Part shown: positions 1 to 6,798 of the stretch, in pieces
How the letters are laid out: every line of letters starts with the position of its first letter
How positions within the stretch are numbered: position 1 is the first letter of the stretch
DNA from: a virus
Direction: 5' to 3' (one strand)
IMG/VR virus record: IMGVR_UViG_3300025327_000125
Coordinates: 1-28,784 of that record
Length of the DNA: 28,784 nucleotides
Program-made: the position numbers and the translations under genes
The notes under the pieces: model-generated
Told to the model about the DNA's origin: nothing
Seen by the model: the letters and a program-made list of their open reading frames with translations, nothing else
Databases searched by the model: none

Positions 1-2
1 CA

Positions 3-614
3 CCCTTCCGGGCCTGGCTGGCGCCCGAGGGGGTGCCCACTGACGACGGCCGCTTCATGCTCCCGGGCTCGCTGGGCTGGCGCGATCCCCCCCTGCCCCT
101 CATGTTCTCCGACCGCACGCTGCCGGGTCACCTGCTGGCCCACTACGTGGGGTCGCTGGTGGACCTGGACCGCCGCGAGGTTGACGGCGTGTCGTGGGTG
201 ACCGCTGTGGCCGACTACGACACCGACCCCGAGGGCGTGGAGGCAGCCCGCAACGCCGCCGAGGGCCGGGTGACCGGGATCAGCATCGACCTCGCCATCG
301 TGCGGGCCCGGGCGCGCGAGGGCGACGCGCACATCGAGGAGGAGGCCGTACGGCTGGGCATCGAGGCCGGCCGCATCGCCCTGGTGGCGATCACCGCCGC
401 CGAGGAGGAGGACTGGCCCGAGGGCGTGTGGCTGGTGGTGGAGGAGGGGATCATCGTGGGCGCCACGCAGCTGCCTATGCCGGCCTTCGGCGAGGCCCGG
501 GTGGAGCCACGCCGTTCGTGGACCTGCCGCTGTCCGAGAGGGAGCGGGCCTGGGACGCCGACGCCGCCCTGGGCCGGGTGCGCACCTGGGCCAGGGGCGA
601 TGCCGAGGTCATGA
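3..614 (+). CDS. Capsid maturation protease, N-terminal part (5' end outside window)
   Basis: The reading frame is open from the first base of the window, so the true start lies upstream. The segment resembles the N-terminal domain of actinophage prohead proteases (S78-like serine protease fold): an EGVPTDDGRFMLPGSLGWRD stretch, then LPLMF, a His in PGH (codon near 129) and a Ser in GISID (codon at 282), ending in GATQLPMPAFGEARV near 503. These would be the His and Ser expected of the fold. Homology-like sequence stops at about 505. The remaining 36 or so codons to 614 are low-complexity Pro/Gly/Arg and look like an out-of-frame tail, while the expected continuation is in the -1 frame (see 518-1612). 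The enzyme would cleave scaffold and capsid N-termini inside the procapsid. A terminase and portal are expected to the left. Confidence 0.75.
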   Translation, partial: PFRAWLAPEGVPTDDGRFMLPGSLGWRDPPLPLMFSDRTLPGHLLAHYVGSLVDLDRREVDGVSWVTAVADYDTDPEGVEAARNAAEGRVTGISIDLAIVRARAREGDAHIEEEAVRLGIEAGRIALVAITAAEEEDWPEGVWLVVEEGIIVGATQLPMPAFGEARVEPRRSWTCRCPRGSGPGTPTPPWAGCAPGPGAMPRS

Positions 615-1612
615 ACTGGTCCCGCTACCGCCGGGCCTTCTTCTGGTACGACGCCGATGACCTCGAGACCTTCGGCGCCTACAAGCTGCCGTTCGCCGAC
701 GTCATTGACGGCACCCTGACCGCCGTGTTCCGCGGCGTCACCGCCGCCGCCGCCGTCCTGCGGGGTGGGCGGGGCGGGGTGGACATACCGGCCGGCGATC
801 GGGAAGGGGTGCACGCCCACGTGTGCCGCTACTACGCCAAGGCCCGACGGGTGTACGAGGACGACGGCATCGAGTGTCCCATGGAGGAGGGCATGGCGCT
901 CCTGGCGGCCGACAGCGGCTGGTTCGGCGACCCCGGCCTCACCGTGCCCACCCGGGCCAAGCGAGGCGCCGGCGGGCGCCTGGCGGGCCACGGAGCGGCC
1001 TGGGGCGCCTGCCTGGTTGGCCGGCACCCCTGCGTGCCGCCCCCGCGCAGCCGCACCGGCTACGCCCTGGCCGCCCGCGAGGCCGGTCCGGGGGGCCCGG
1101 CCGTGCCCATCTACTGGCGGGACGCCCCCGACCGACAGCGCCACGCCCCCCCGGCCCTGCACTGGTGGGAGGCCATCGACTGGTACGAGCGCAATTGCGA
1201 GGTGGCGGGGCTGGCGGCGGTGGGCGAGGACGAGCACGGCATCTGGTGCTCGGGCGGCTGCGGACCCCAGCTCGAGGGTCGGCACCTGTCGGGGGACTGG
1301 CGCCCCCACCCGGTGGGCCAGCGGGCGGGCTACGAACTGGTGGGGTGGTCGATCGTGGATCGGGCCGGCTTCCCGATCGCCGAGGCCATAGCGGCGGCCG
1401 ACGCCGGCCTGGCGATCCTGGGCGCCGGCGAGGTCTGCGACTGCGGCGAGGACGAGGAGGACCCGCTGCGGGTCGAGGTGCGGGCGCTGGCCGAGCGGCT
1501 AGAGGGGGCCATCGCCTACGCCACCGGCGAGTACGAGCGATTCGGGGCCCGTCAGCGGGCCGACGCTGCCCTCCGGCGTCTCACAGGAACAGTCGGAGTG
1601 GACGGGCAATAG
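518..1612 (+). CDS. Capsid maturation protease, C-terminal part in the -1 frame
   Basis: The frame contains two blocks normally found downstream of the protease domain in one long actinophage polypeptide. First comes an ERERAWDADAALGRV...YRRAFFWYD...YKLPFADVIDG helical module. Then comes WFGDPGLTVPT, CVPPPRSRTGYA, a His in RHAPPA (codon 1142), GEDEHGIW, a Ser in HLSGDWRP (codon 1289) and VDRAGFPIAEA. The tail has a CDCGEDEEDP acidic cysteine cluster. The His and LSGDW Ser look like a second protease-like site, but I cannot tell whether it is active. The start is uncertain: GTG 518 has GGAG at 503-506, 11 bases away, which is a poor spacing. Frame 2 is open far upstream, so the segment may be translated only as a fusion by frameshift, or the break may be a mutation or assembly error. 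No canonical slippery heptamer was found at the junction. Confidence 0.7.
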   Translation: MDLPLSERERAWDADAALGRVRTWARGDAEVMNWSRYRRAFFWYDADDLETFGAYKLPFADVIDGTLTAVFRGVTAAAAVLRGGRGGVDIPAGDREGVHAHVCRYYAKARRVYEDDGIECPMEEGMALLAADSGWFGDPGLTVPTRAKRGAGGRLAGHGAAWGACLVGRHPCVPPPRSRTGYALAAREAGPGGPAVPIYWRDAPDRQRHAPPALHWWEAIDWYERNCEVAGLAAVGEDEHGIWCSGGCGPQLEGRHLSGDWRPHPVGQRAGYELVGWSIVDRAGFPIAEAIAAADAGLAILGAGEVCDCGEDEEDPLRVEVRALAERLEGAIAYATGEYERFGARQRADAALRRLTGTVGVDGQ

Positions 1613-1969
1613 CACTCCCGTCGTCGAGAGTCGATTCCGCGAGTCGGCCATCGTCGGCCTCTCCTCAGTGAAGAACCAGCTTCCGTAGGGGGGGTCTAAC
1701 TGGGCCAGCCAACCGGGCCGGTGGCCCCTCCGCAGGGTCGCCAGGGCGGCGCCGGGGCGGGTGACGCCCAACTGGTTCAACCGCAGCGCGGCCACCACCA
1801 GCTCCTCATCATCCGCCGTGTATGCGCGGTGGAGCCCGCTGCCCGGCCTGTCGTCCAACAGCCGGCTCATTCGCACCGCCAGGGCCCCGGTGGTGAGGGG
1901 CCGGTCGACGCGGCGGGCCACCCGCCGCGCCAGCTGTCGGAGGGGAAACGCTTCTTGCGTGTCGTACAC
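1499..1969 (-). CDS. MerR-like winged-helix regulator (putative)
   Basis: This 156-residue protein is divergent from the LexA-like gene. Its N-terminal half has the rhythm of a MerR-type winged helix: FPLRQLARRVARRV, then LTTGALAVRMSRLLDD, GSGLHRAYTADDEELVVAALRLNQLGV and ALATLRR, where GLHRAYT resembles the usual R-x-Y wing followed by a helix. The C-terminal third (after FFTEERPTM) is not recognisable. GTG 1969 is preferred because a minus-strand TAGAAT box (1982-1977) sits 7 bases before it, suggesting a leaderless message; ATG 1999 would overlap the opposite gene and its promoter. The 3' end overlaps the protease gene by 114 bases tail to tail, which is more than usual and lowers confidence. 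Expected role: the partner in a two-gene transcription switch. Confidence 0.55.
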   Translation of the reverse strand: MYDTQEAFPLRQLARRVARRVDRPLTTGALAVRMSRLLDDRPGSGLHRAYTADDEELVVAALRLNQLGVTRPGAALATLRRGHRPGWLAQLDPPYGSWFFTEERPTMADSRNRLSTTGVLLPVHSDCSCETPEGSVGPLTGPESLVLAGGVGDGPL

Positions 1970-1981
1970 GTGTGCTATTCT
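1955..1981 (+). promoter_or_regulatory. Promoter of LexA-like gene (leaderless)
   Basis: TTGCGT (1955-1960), 15 bases, TATTCT (1976-1981), then 7 bases to GTG 1989. An alternative -10 is TTCTAT (1978-1983) with 17-base spacing. No Shine-Dalgarno sequence precedes the start, so the transcript probably begins at or next to the GTG. Confidence 0.5.
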
Positions 1982-1988
1982 ATAGCAC
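1972..1988. promoter_or_regulatory. Perfect palindrome between divergent regulators (operator candidate)
   Basis: GTGCTAT-TCT-ATAGCAC is a perfect 7-base inverted repeat with a 3-base centre. It fills almost the whole 19-base gap between GTG 1989 (plus) and GTG 1969 (minus) and contains the -10 boxes of both directions. A dimer of either neighbouring winged-helix protein bound here would block both promoters. Confidence 0.65.
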
Positions 1989-2004
1989 GTGCGTACCATC
2001 GCAA
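1977..2004 (-). promoter_or_regulatory. Promoter of MerR-like gene (leaderless)
   Basis: On the minus strand: TTGCGA (2004-1999), 16 bases, TAGAAT (1982-1977), then 7 bases to GTG 1969. The -35 lies inside the 5' coding part of the LexA-like gene, so the two promoters overlap face to face. Confidence 0.5.
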
Positions 2005-2240
2005 CGCCGGCCGACCGGGCCGCCCTCCGCATCGTGGAGGCGTGGGTCAAGGTGCACGGCTGGGCGCCGTCCTACCGGCAGCTGCTGACCCTGTTCGGGG
2101 TGCGGTCGGTGACGACGGTGGCCTGGCGGTTGCGCCGGCTGGAGACGCTGGGATGGATCGAGCGCAGCCCGGGCCAGCCCCGGGCGCTGCGGGTAACGGG
2201 GAACGACGGAGGAGGTCGTGATGGTCAATTGGACGGTTAG
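1989..2240 (+). CDS. LexA-type winged-helix DNA-binding protein, 83 aa
   Basis: The sequence follows the LexA N-terminal DNA-binding domain closely: ALRIVEAWVKVHGWAPSYRQ, LLTLFGVRSVTTVAWRLRRL, ETLGWIERSPGQPRALRV. This is helix 1, the P-S-Y-R turn, the recognition helix with VRSVTTV, and the wing ending in PRALRV. It is only the DNA-binding half: there is no dimerisation or Ser/Lys self-cleavage domain, so it should not respond to RecA as LexA does. It starts at GTG directly after the palindrome at 1972-1988 and its 3' end overlaps the next gene by 20 bases. A phage repressor or early-gene regulator, probably autoregulated and opposed by the divergent MerR-like protein, is the best reading. 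Confidence 0.8.
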   Translation: MRTIATPADRAALRIVEAWVKVHGWAPSYRQLLTLFGVRSVTTVAWRLRRLETLGWIERSPGQPRALRVTGNDGGGRDGQLDG

Positions 2241-2526
2241 CACCCTGTTGCGACGGCTGCTGGAGGTGGTGGCCGACGAGTATGGGGTGGACAAGGGGGA
2301 GGTGCTGCGCAACCCCCGGATGCTGGACGCCCTGCCGGTGCCGGGCATCCAGGGCGTCCAGGGCGAGAAGTTCAGCATCACCGCCGCCGACCTGATCGGG
2401 CGGCTGCGGGATCGGGTGGTGCAGGAGACGATGCAGGGCTACCCGGCCAACCCGAAGGTGTCGATCAAGCCTAAACCGCGGCCCGTGTCGAAGAAGGACA
2501 AGCCCGAGTCGGAGGCGGTGACGTGA
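2221..2526 (+). CDS. Hypothetical protein, 101 aa
   Basis: This is a real gene by position and ribosome site: GGAGG at 2211-2215 is 5 bases before ATG 2221 (the GTG at 2218 is too close). I do not recognise a family. The N-terminal half is amphipathic (TLLRRLLEVVADEYGVDKGEVL) and a long Lys/Pro-rich tail (KVSIKPKPRPVSKKDKPESE) looks disordered and could bind nucleic acid. It overlaps the LexA-like gene upstream and the Rad52-like gene downstream (GTGA), so it is translated with the recombination block and may assist it. Confidence 0.75.
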   Translation: MVNWTVSTLLRRLLEVVADEYGVDKGEVLRNPRMLDALPVPGIQGVQGEKFSITAADLIGRLRDRVVQETMQGYPANPKVSIKPKPRPVSKKDKPESEAVT

Positions 2527-3359
2527 CCACTGACGTGAGCGTTGCGGATCGAGTGCAGGGGTACCTGCGGGCAGGCGGGGAACTAGCCCGAGTCGAGGGC
2601 GAAGTTGGTGGTGGTATGCCTTGGCTGGCGTCGGCCCCGGCGGTGGCTCTGGACCGGGTGCGGTGGCGCATCGACTCCAAGGCGTTCAAGGGTCGGGACG
2701 GGTTCCGGGCCCGGTATGTGCCCTACCTGGACGCCGCCCTGGTCGCCGGGCTCATGGACGCCTGGGTGGGGCCGGGCAACTGGCGGGACCTGTACGAGGA
2801 CGGGGTGCTGGCGGGCAAGCCCGTGCTGTGGTGCCACGTCGAGGTCCGGGTGTCCCCGGGCGAATGGGTGCGCAAGACCGACGTGGGCGTGACCCCGTCC
2901 GGCGAGGGCCGGCGAGGTCGGGGCGAGGGGCTGCGCGAGAAGGGAACGGTGAGCGATGCCTTCAAGCGGGCGGCGTGCCTGAAATGGGGGGCGGGGCGCA
3001 ACGTCTACGACCTGCCCACGTTGTGGGGACCGGCAGAGGTGGCCGATAATGACCTGGACAAGCCCCGTGCGCCCGAGGGCGTGGCGACGGTACTGGTCCG
3101 ACTGTTGAAAGAACGGGGGTTCGACACCACCGGCGTGCAGGTGGACGACGAGCCCGAGGAGCAGGAGACGGTGACCGACGCCGAGGCCGCCATGCGAGAG
3201 GTCAACGCCGCCAAGGCCCGGGTGCTGGAGGCCGCCCAGGGCGATACGGCACTCGCCAGGTCCGCTTGGGAGCGGGCGTCTGAGGACCCGTCCACCTCCA
3301 CCTTTCGGGAAGTCGAGTTTCTGGCGCTCCAGCTGGTGGTGGCCGAGGTGCCGTTGTGA
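2523..3359 (+). CDS. Rad52-like single-strand annealing protein
   Basis: Residues about 60-165 carry the phage Rad52/DdrA-type core: ARYVPYLDAALVAGLMDAWVGPGNW, a strand-rich middle (WCHVEVRVSPGEWVRKTDVG), a GEGLREKGTVSDAFKRAACLKWG helix and GRNVYDLPTLW. The K-G-x-x-S-D-A-x-K-R-A motif is the most telling part. The C-terminal 100 residues are acidic and helical. Such proteins form rings that anneal complementary strands in phage recombination and replication. The start GTG 2523 overlaps the previous stop by four bases, and the end overlaps the next gene the same way. A putative nuclease (4647) in the same gene string could be its partner. Confidence 0.75.
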   Translation: MTTDVSVADRVQGYLRAGGELARVEGEVGGGMPWLASAPAVALDRVRWRIDSKAFKGRDGFRARYVPYLDAALVAGLMDAWVGPGNWRDLYEDGVLAGKPVLWCHVEVRVSPGEWVRKTDVGVTPSGEGRRGRGEGLREKGTVSDAFKRAACLKWGAGRNVYDLPTLWGPAEVADNDLDKPRAPEGVATVLVRLLKERGFDTTGVQVDDEPEEQETVTDAEAAMREVNAAKARVLEAAQGDTALARSAWERASEDPSTSTFREVEFLALQLVVAEVPL

Positions 3360-4066
3360 TGATGCCTGCGGTCCCGGGCGGCGGCCCGGAAGTCCGAGAC
3401 CGCCTGAGGCCCGGCCTGCTGCCCATCTTCGAGGCTATCGACGCCTCAATGCGGGTGGCGCCCGAGCCGCCCAGCCTGCCCGATCTGGACGGGGGAGAGC
3501 CCCGTTGGGCCGAGCTGGTGCGGGTCCGGGAGGCGCTGGCGGCGGTGATCCGCACGGCCACCGAGATGCGCCGGTTGGCCGACCGGGAGTTGGCCGCCGA
3601 GCTGGGGCCCGGCGGAGCGGCGCGTTACGGCGAGTTCGTATATCGCCCCCAGCCCCGTCGCAGCCTGCGGGCGGTGGACGAGCGGGCCTGGTGGGCGTTC
3701 CTGGTCGAGTTGCTGGGGGTGGTGCGCGCTCGTCGGGAGCGCACCGCGGGGCTGCTGTCCCGGCTGTATCGGGCGGCCGACGTGCGGCTGACGCCCCTGG
3801 CCGAGGTGGCGGAGCTGGCGGGCCAGCAGGAGCAAACGGTGCGGGATACCTTTTTCTACTGGGAAGAAGGGCCGCTCGAGGCGACGCCGGTGCCGCTGGA
3901 CCGGGCCCCGAAATACCTGCAGAAATTGGCCGAGGGCGAGGCGCTGATCCGGCGCCTGGCCTGGCCGTCAAGCGTCGAGGGGGTCGGCCCCCGGGAAGCC
4001 GTCGGGGAAGTCGGCGACTCGGATGGTCCGCGCAGCGCAGCGGACTCCGACCCCCCCGGCGGCTAG
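3356..4066 (+). CDS. Hypothetical protein of the recombination block, 236 aa
   Basis: I do not recognise the family. The protein starts at GTG/ATG/ATG 3356-3364, overlapping the Rad52-like stop. It has a helical middle (residues about 55-90, REALAAVIRTATEMRRLADRELAAELG), then GEFVYRPQPRRSLRAVDERAWWAFLVELLG, a possible small folded domain, then LAGQQEQTVRDTFFYWEEGP and DRAPKYLQKLAEGE. Proteins with a similar layout (a cofactor- or product-sensing FVYRP strand followed by a DTF motif) occur near recombination genes of actinophages, but no activity can be assigned. The Pro/Ser/Asp-rich C-terminus looks disordered. Its TAG stop forms the first half of the next promoter box. Confidence 0.75.
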   Translation: MMMPAVPGGGPEVRDRLRPGLLPIFEAIDASMRVAPEPPSLPDLDGGEPRWAELVRVREALAAVIRTATEMRRLADRELAAELGPGGAARYGEFVYRPQPRRSLRAVDERAWWAFLVELLGVVRARRERTAGLLSRLYRAADVRLTPLAEVAELAGQQEQTVRDTFFYWEEGPLEATPVPLDRAPKYLQKLAEGEALIRRLAWPSSVEGVGPREAVGEVGDSDGPRSAADSDPPGG

Positions 4067-4069
4067 GGT
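4064..4069 (+). promoter_or_regulatory. -10 box TAGGGT, leaderless start 6 bases downstream
   Basis: TAGGGT, 6 bases, GTG 4076, with no Shine-Dalgarno sequence. The TAG is also the stop codon of the preceding gene. The same arrangement is seen at 9109 and 23194. Confidence 0.45.
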
Positions 4070-4075
4070 CGACCC

Positions 4076-4318
4076 GTGTCCGGCATCGCCAACCCCCGCT
4101 GGCTGAACCGCGGCGGCCGTTTCGCCCCGCGGCCCCCGGCGGTGCCCGACCCCCTGGCCGGACAGCGGGCCGACGCCATGCGGGTGGTGGCCGCGCTGGG
4201 CCACACCTGGGGGGCGCCCCACGACCGCCACGAGTGGCGAGCGGGGAGCGGTTGGCATTGCAGCTGCGGGGTCAAGGTGCGGCGGAACGGGGACGGCTAC
4301 GAGGAGGTCCCGGGATGA
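4076..4318 (+). CDS. Small hypothetical protein with a Cys motif, 80 aa
   Basis: Begins at GTG 4076 behind a leaderless-type promoter. The N-terminal 30 residues are basic and Pro-rich; the centre has LGHTWGAPHDRHEWRAGSG followed by WHCSCGVKVRRNGDGY. The two Cys and several His could bind zinc, but there are only two cysteines, so a complete finger is not evident. It overlaps the next gene by four bases. Function unknown. Confidence 0.65.
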   Translation: MSGIANPRWLNRGGRFAPRPPAVPDPLAGQRADAMRVVAALGHTWGAPHDRHEWRAGSGWHCSCGVKVRRNGDGYEEVPG

Positions 4319-4650
4319 TGAACCTGCGCATCGGCGTGTACGGGCGGGCGGGCGGCGGCTATGCCGCCAGCGCGAGGGAGATCACGGTCGCCCGCGGCCT
4401 GGCCTGGCTCGAGTGGCGGGGCCACCGCTATCCGGCCCGCTCGGTCGAGGTGCGGGCGGGCGGCGGATACCTGCTGCCCCGCCTGCGCGGCGCGCCCGGC
4501 CTGTTCGCCGACCTGGACCCACACGACTACGCCGAGGGCTCCACGCCGGCCCTGATTGAACTCATCGCCTTGCCGGTTTTCGTGCTGGTGGGCCACGACG
4601 GCGAGCCGCTGGTGGACACCCCGGTCACCGTCGAGGAGTTCCCGCCGTGA
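4315..4650 (+). CDS. Hypothetical protein, 111 aa
   Basis: ATG 4315 has GAGGAGG at 4301-4307, 7 bases away, which fixes the start. The protein is mostly short beta strands with glycine turns (IGVYGRAGGGY, WLEWRGHRYPARSVEVRAGGGYLLP), an acidic middle and a hydrophobic LIELIALPVFVLVGHDG stretch that is too short and charged at its edges to be a clear membrane helix. No family is recognised. It sits between a Cys-containing small protein and the putative nuclease and is translationally coupled to the latter (GTGA overlap). Confidence 0.75.
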   Translation: MMNLRIGVYGRAGGGYAASAREITVARGLAWLEWRGHRYPARSVEVRAGGGYLLPRLRGAPGLFADLDPHDYAEGSTPALIELIALPVFVLVGHDGEPLVDTPVTVEEFPP

Positions 4651-5099
4651 CCGTGGACGACCTGCCGTTCTCGAAGGCTCGCCAGATCGAGCGCTCCACC
4701 TCGGCCAGCCGTTGCCCGCGCACCGGCGAAGCCCTGCGCGCCTGCCGGTGCCCCAGCTGTACCGGACGCCGCAGCCGGGCCAAGGGCAAGGCCGCCCAGC
4801 GCACCGCTCGCAAGGCCGCCGGGGTACCGGTCGCCAGGTGGGCCGGGCGGATGGCGAATGAGGAGACCTGGCCGGGCCCGTTCCGGGCCGAAGTGAAGTC
4901 CGGCGCCCAGGTGCGGCCGGCCTGGACCGCCTACCTGCGGGCCGAGGCCCAGGCGGAGGCGGCCAAGGCCGAGGGGGACCCGCGGCCATTCGTGGCGGTG
5001 CTGATGCCGGAGGGCTACGGGACGGAGGGGTTGGTGCTGCTGCGCCTGTCCGCCTGGCGCGCGCTGGACCTGGGACGATTGCCCGATGCGAATAGTTGA
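4647..5099 (+). CDS. Putative PD-(D/E)XK-type nuclease or resolvase, 150 aa
   Basis: The N-terminus carries a Cys-rich zinc-like segment (CPRTGEALRACRCPSC). A basic region follows, then residues about 70-150 read EETWPGPFRAEVKSGAQVRPAWTAYLRAEAQAEAAK, GDPRPFVAVLMPEGYGTEGLVLLRL. The E...EVK spacing and the following helix with conserved-looking E, Q and E fit the compact PD-(D/E)XK nuclease core of phage resolvase-like proteins; the nuclease assignment is an inference from this motif. The GTG start overlaps the previous stop and the 3' end overlaps the ParB-like gene by 14 bases. It lies in the same gene string as the Rad52-like annealing protein, so a role in recombination or branch resolution is plausible. 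Confidence 0.5.
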   Translation: MTVDDLPFSKARQIERSTSASRCPRTGEALRACRCPSCTGRRSRAKGKAAQRTARKAAGVPVARWAGRMANEETWPGPFRAEVKSGAQVRPAWTAYLRAEAQAEAAKAEGDPRPFVAVLMPEGYGTEGLVLLRLSAWRALDLGRLPDANS

Positions 5100-5643
5100 A
5101 CCGGCTTACGAGCGGGTGCCGATAGAACGGTTGGCGCCCCACCCTCGGAACCCGCGCCGGGGCGACGTGGCGGCCATCGCCGCATCTCTGAAGGCGCATG
5201 GGCAGTACCGGCCGTTGGTCGTGCAGCGGTCCACCGGCTACGTGCTGGCCGGCAACCACACGCTGGCCGCCCTCCGGTCCCTGGGCGCGGCCGAGGCCGA
5301 GGTCGGGTGGGTGGACGTGGACGACGACCAGGCCCTGCGCATCATGCTAGCGGACAACCGGACCGCCGATCTGGCGACCTACGATCAGGACACCCTGGTG
5401 GACCTACTGCGGGAGCTCGACGTGCTCGATGGGCAGAAGGGTACGGGCTACGAAGCGTGGGACCTCGCCGCTCTCGTTACCGCGGCAGAATGGATCGACC
5501 GGGTCGAGCCGAATCAGCCCGCCGATCAATCCCGTCTGGACATCAACCTCGGCACCACTCGCATCATCTGCCCCGCCTGTGGGCATTCCTTTGCCTGGAA
5601 CGAGAGGGGGAAGATTGCCCCGATTCCACCTGCGACCGATTGA
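5086..5643 (+). CDS. ParB-like nuclease-domain protein with C-terminal half zinc finger
   Basis: Residues 1-100 match the ParB/Srx N-terminal domain: VPIERLAPHPRNPRRGDVAAIAASLKAHGQYRPLVVQ, then GYVLAGNHTLAALRSLG and ALRIMLADNRTADLATYD. The G-N-H-x-x-x-A-A-L motif is the phosphoryl-transfer or CTP-binding region of the fold. No helix-turn-helix DNA-binding domain of partition ParB follows; instead the protein ends in IICPACGHSFAWNERGK, a single CxxCGH zinc motif. There is no ParA gene nearby, so plasmid-type partition is unlikely. Phage ParB-like proteins of this kind are often adjacent to DNA-modification enzymes, and the next gene is Mom-like and begins inside this one. A helper in DNA modification or a small nuclease is the likely role. 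Confidence 0.8.
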   Translation: MRIVEPAYERVPIERLAPHPRNPRRGDVAAIAASLKAHGQYRPLVVQRSTGYVLAGNHTLAALRSLGAAEAEVGWVDVDDDQALRIMLADNRTADLATYDQDTLVDLLRELDVLDGQKGTGYEAWDLAALVTAAEWIDRVEPNQPADQSRLDINLGTTRIICPACGHSFAWNERGKIAPIPPATD

Positions 5644-6721
5644 CGGTCGCACCGCCCGCCTGGCCGTGGTCCGCTGGCACTATTCGGGAACGATCCCGGT
5701 GGGCAAGATGGTCAAGTTCGGGCTCTGGGAGGAGGAGCGGTTCATCGGCGCCGTGGTCTTCTCGACCGGCACCCTCGGGGTTCGCCTGGTCGGTCGGTGG
5801 TTCGAGGTTCTACCGGACCACACCGCCGAACTGAGCCGCGTCGCCCTCGGGCATCACACCGTCCCGGTGTCCCAGATCGTGCCCGAGGCCCTCAGGCTCC
5901 TACGGGTGATCAACCCGAGCCTGCGGTTGATCATCTCTTATGCCGATCCTTCCCAGGGTCATATCGGGCGAATCTATCAGGCAATGAATTGGGCTTACTT
6001 GGGCCGCTCGGCGATCAATAACTTCTATTTTGACCCGGCCCGGGCCCGTTGGATTCACAATCGGCTCTACCACGGCGATATCCAGCCACGGCCCGGCACG
6101 CACAAGGGGGCTTGGGTCCGCAACCGGACGCTGTCCGGTTTTGGGCTCCCGATCGAGTCCCGACGGAACCAGCTTCCCGTGAAACCGGATCGGGCGAAGT
6201 TCCGCTATGCCTGGGCCTGGGACAAGCCACTGATGAGGCGCCTCCGCCGGGCTGCCTTGCCGTATCCTGGACCCGCCGAACTTGCGGAGGAGGTCTCGAA
6301 GGTGAGACGCCGGGCTACCCGCCCGGAGGGCCGGGTCCGATCCCCGGGCTCCGCTCTGATCGAACACGACGCGCTGACCCTGGCGATTCGCGCCGTGCTC
6401 ACTCCGGACCTCTTGCGGCCCGAACATCACCAAGTGGCTGGGAAGCCCCCGACGTTCGGGCACTCTTACGTGGCGGCCGAGGCCTATTACCACCTGGCCG
6501 GTGGCGCGGAATTAGGGTTGACCGTCTACCACGTCCGGCACGAGGGGACCGTCCATTGGTGGTTGCAGCTAGACGGGGTGATCATCGACCCGACCGGAGA
6601 CCAGTTCACGACGCGGGTGCCCTACGAGGCCGGCGGCCGGGCCCACTTTCTGCCGCCCTCACCTTCGGCGCGGGCCAGGACACTGATGGCTCGGATAGCG
6701 GCGGGGTCGGAATCGGTGTGA
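5615..6721 (+). CDS. Mom-like DNA-modification protein with extra C-terminal domain
   Basis: Residues about 10-160 resemble the Mom family (GNAT-like adenine modification enzyme of phage Mu): VVRWHYSGTIPVGKMVKFGL, a FIGAVVFSTGT strand, ELSRVALGHH and SYADPSQGHIGRIYQAMNW (D at residue 111). Mom adds a carbamoylmethyl group to adenine and blocks restriction; the exact modification here is unknown. From residue about 278 a separate domain begins: PTFGHSYVAAEAYYHLAGG, HWWLQLDGVIIDPTGDQF, a cysteine-free version of a small domain often seen alone in phages. TTG 5615 is chosen because AGGGGG at 5604-5609 is 5 bases away and the fold starts there; it lies inside the ParB-like gene, implying coupled translation. 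Base composition is a little less GC-rich than the neighbours, hinting at separate acquisition. Confidence 0.75.
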   Translation: MPRFHLRPIDGRTARLAVVRWHYSGTIPVGKMVKFGLWEEERFIGAVVFSTGTLGVRLVGRWFEVLPDHTAELSRVALGHHTVPVSQIVPEALRLLRVINPSLRLIISYADPSQGHIGRIYQAMNWAYLGRSAINNFYFDPARARWIHNRLYHGDIQPRPGTHKGAWVRNRTLSGFGLPIESRRNQLPVKPDRAKFRYAWAWDKPLMRRLRRAALPYPGPAELAEEVSKVRRRATRPEGRVRSPGSALIEHDALTLAIRAVLTPDLLRPEHHQVAGKPPTFGHSYVAAEAYYHLAGGAELGLTVYHVRHEGTVHWWLQLDGVIIDPTGDQFTTRVPYEAGGRAHFLPPSPSARARTLMARIAAGSESV

Positions 6722-6798
6722 CCCGACCCCCGACCCGCTATGTTGGCGGTGCTACTTTCGCCGGGATCACCCTACCACCCGGCGGCGGGAGGTGCGCG

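Noticed and set aside
470-520. Programmed -1 frameshift heptamer in the protease
   Set aside because: I read frame-3 codons from 471 to 520 and found no X-XXY-YYZ heptamer, so the frame change is reported without a mechanism.
215-1309. Long minus-strand frame (364 codons) opposite the protease
   Set aside because: It is Gly/His/Pro/Arg-rich low-complexity sequence, the usual shadow of a GC-rich gene, and the opposite strand has recognisable protein motifs.
5086-5643. Partition (ParAB/parS) system
   Set aside because: There is no ParA-type ATPase and no centromere-like repeat nearby, and the protein lacks the helix-turn-helix of partition ParB.
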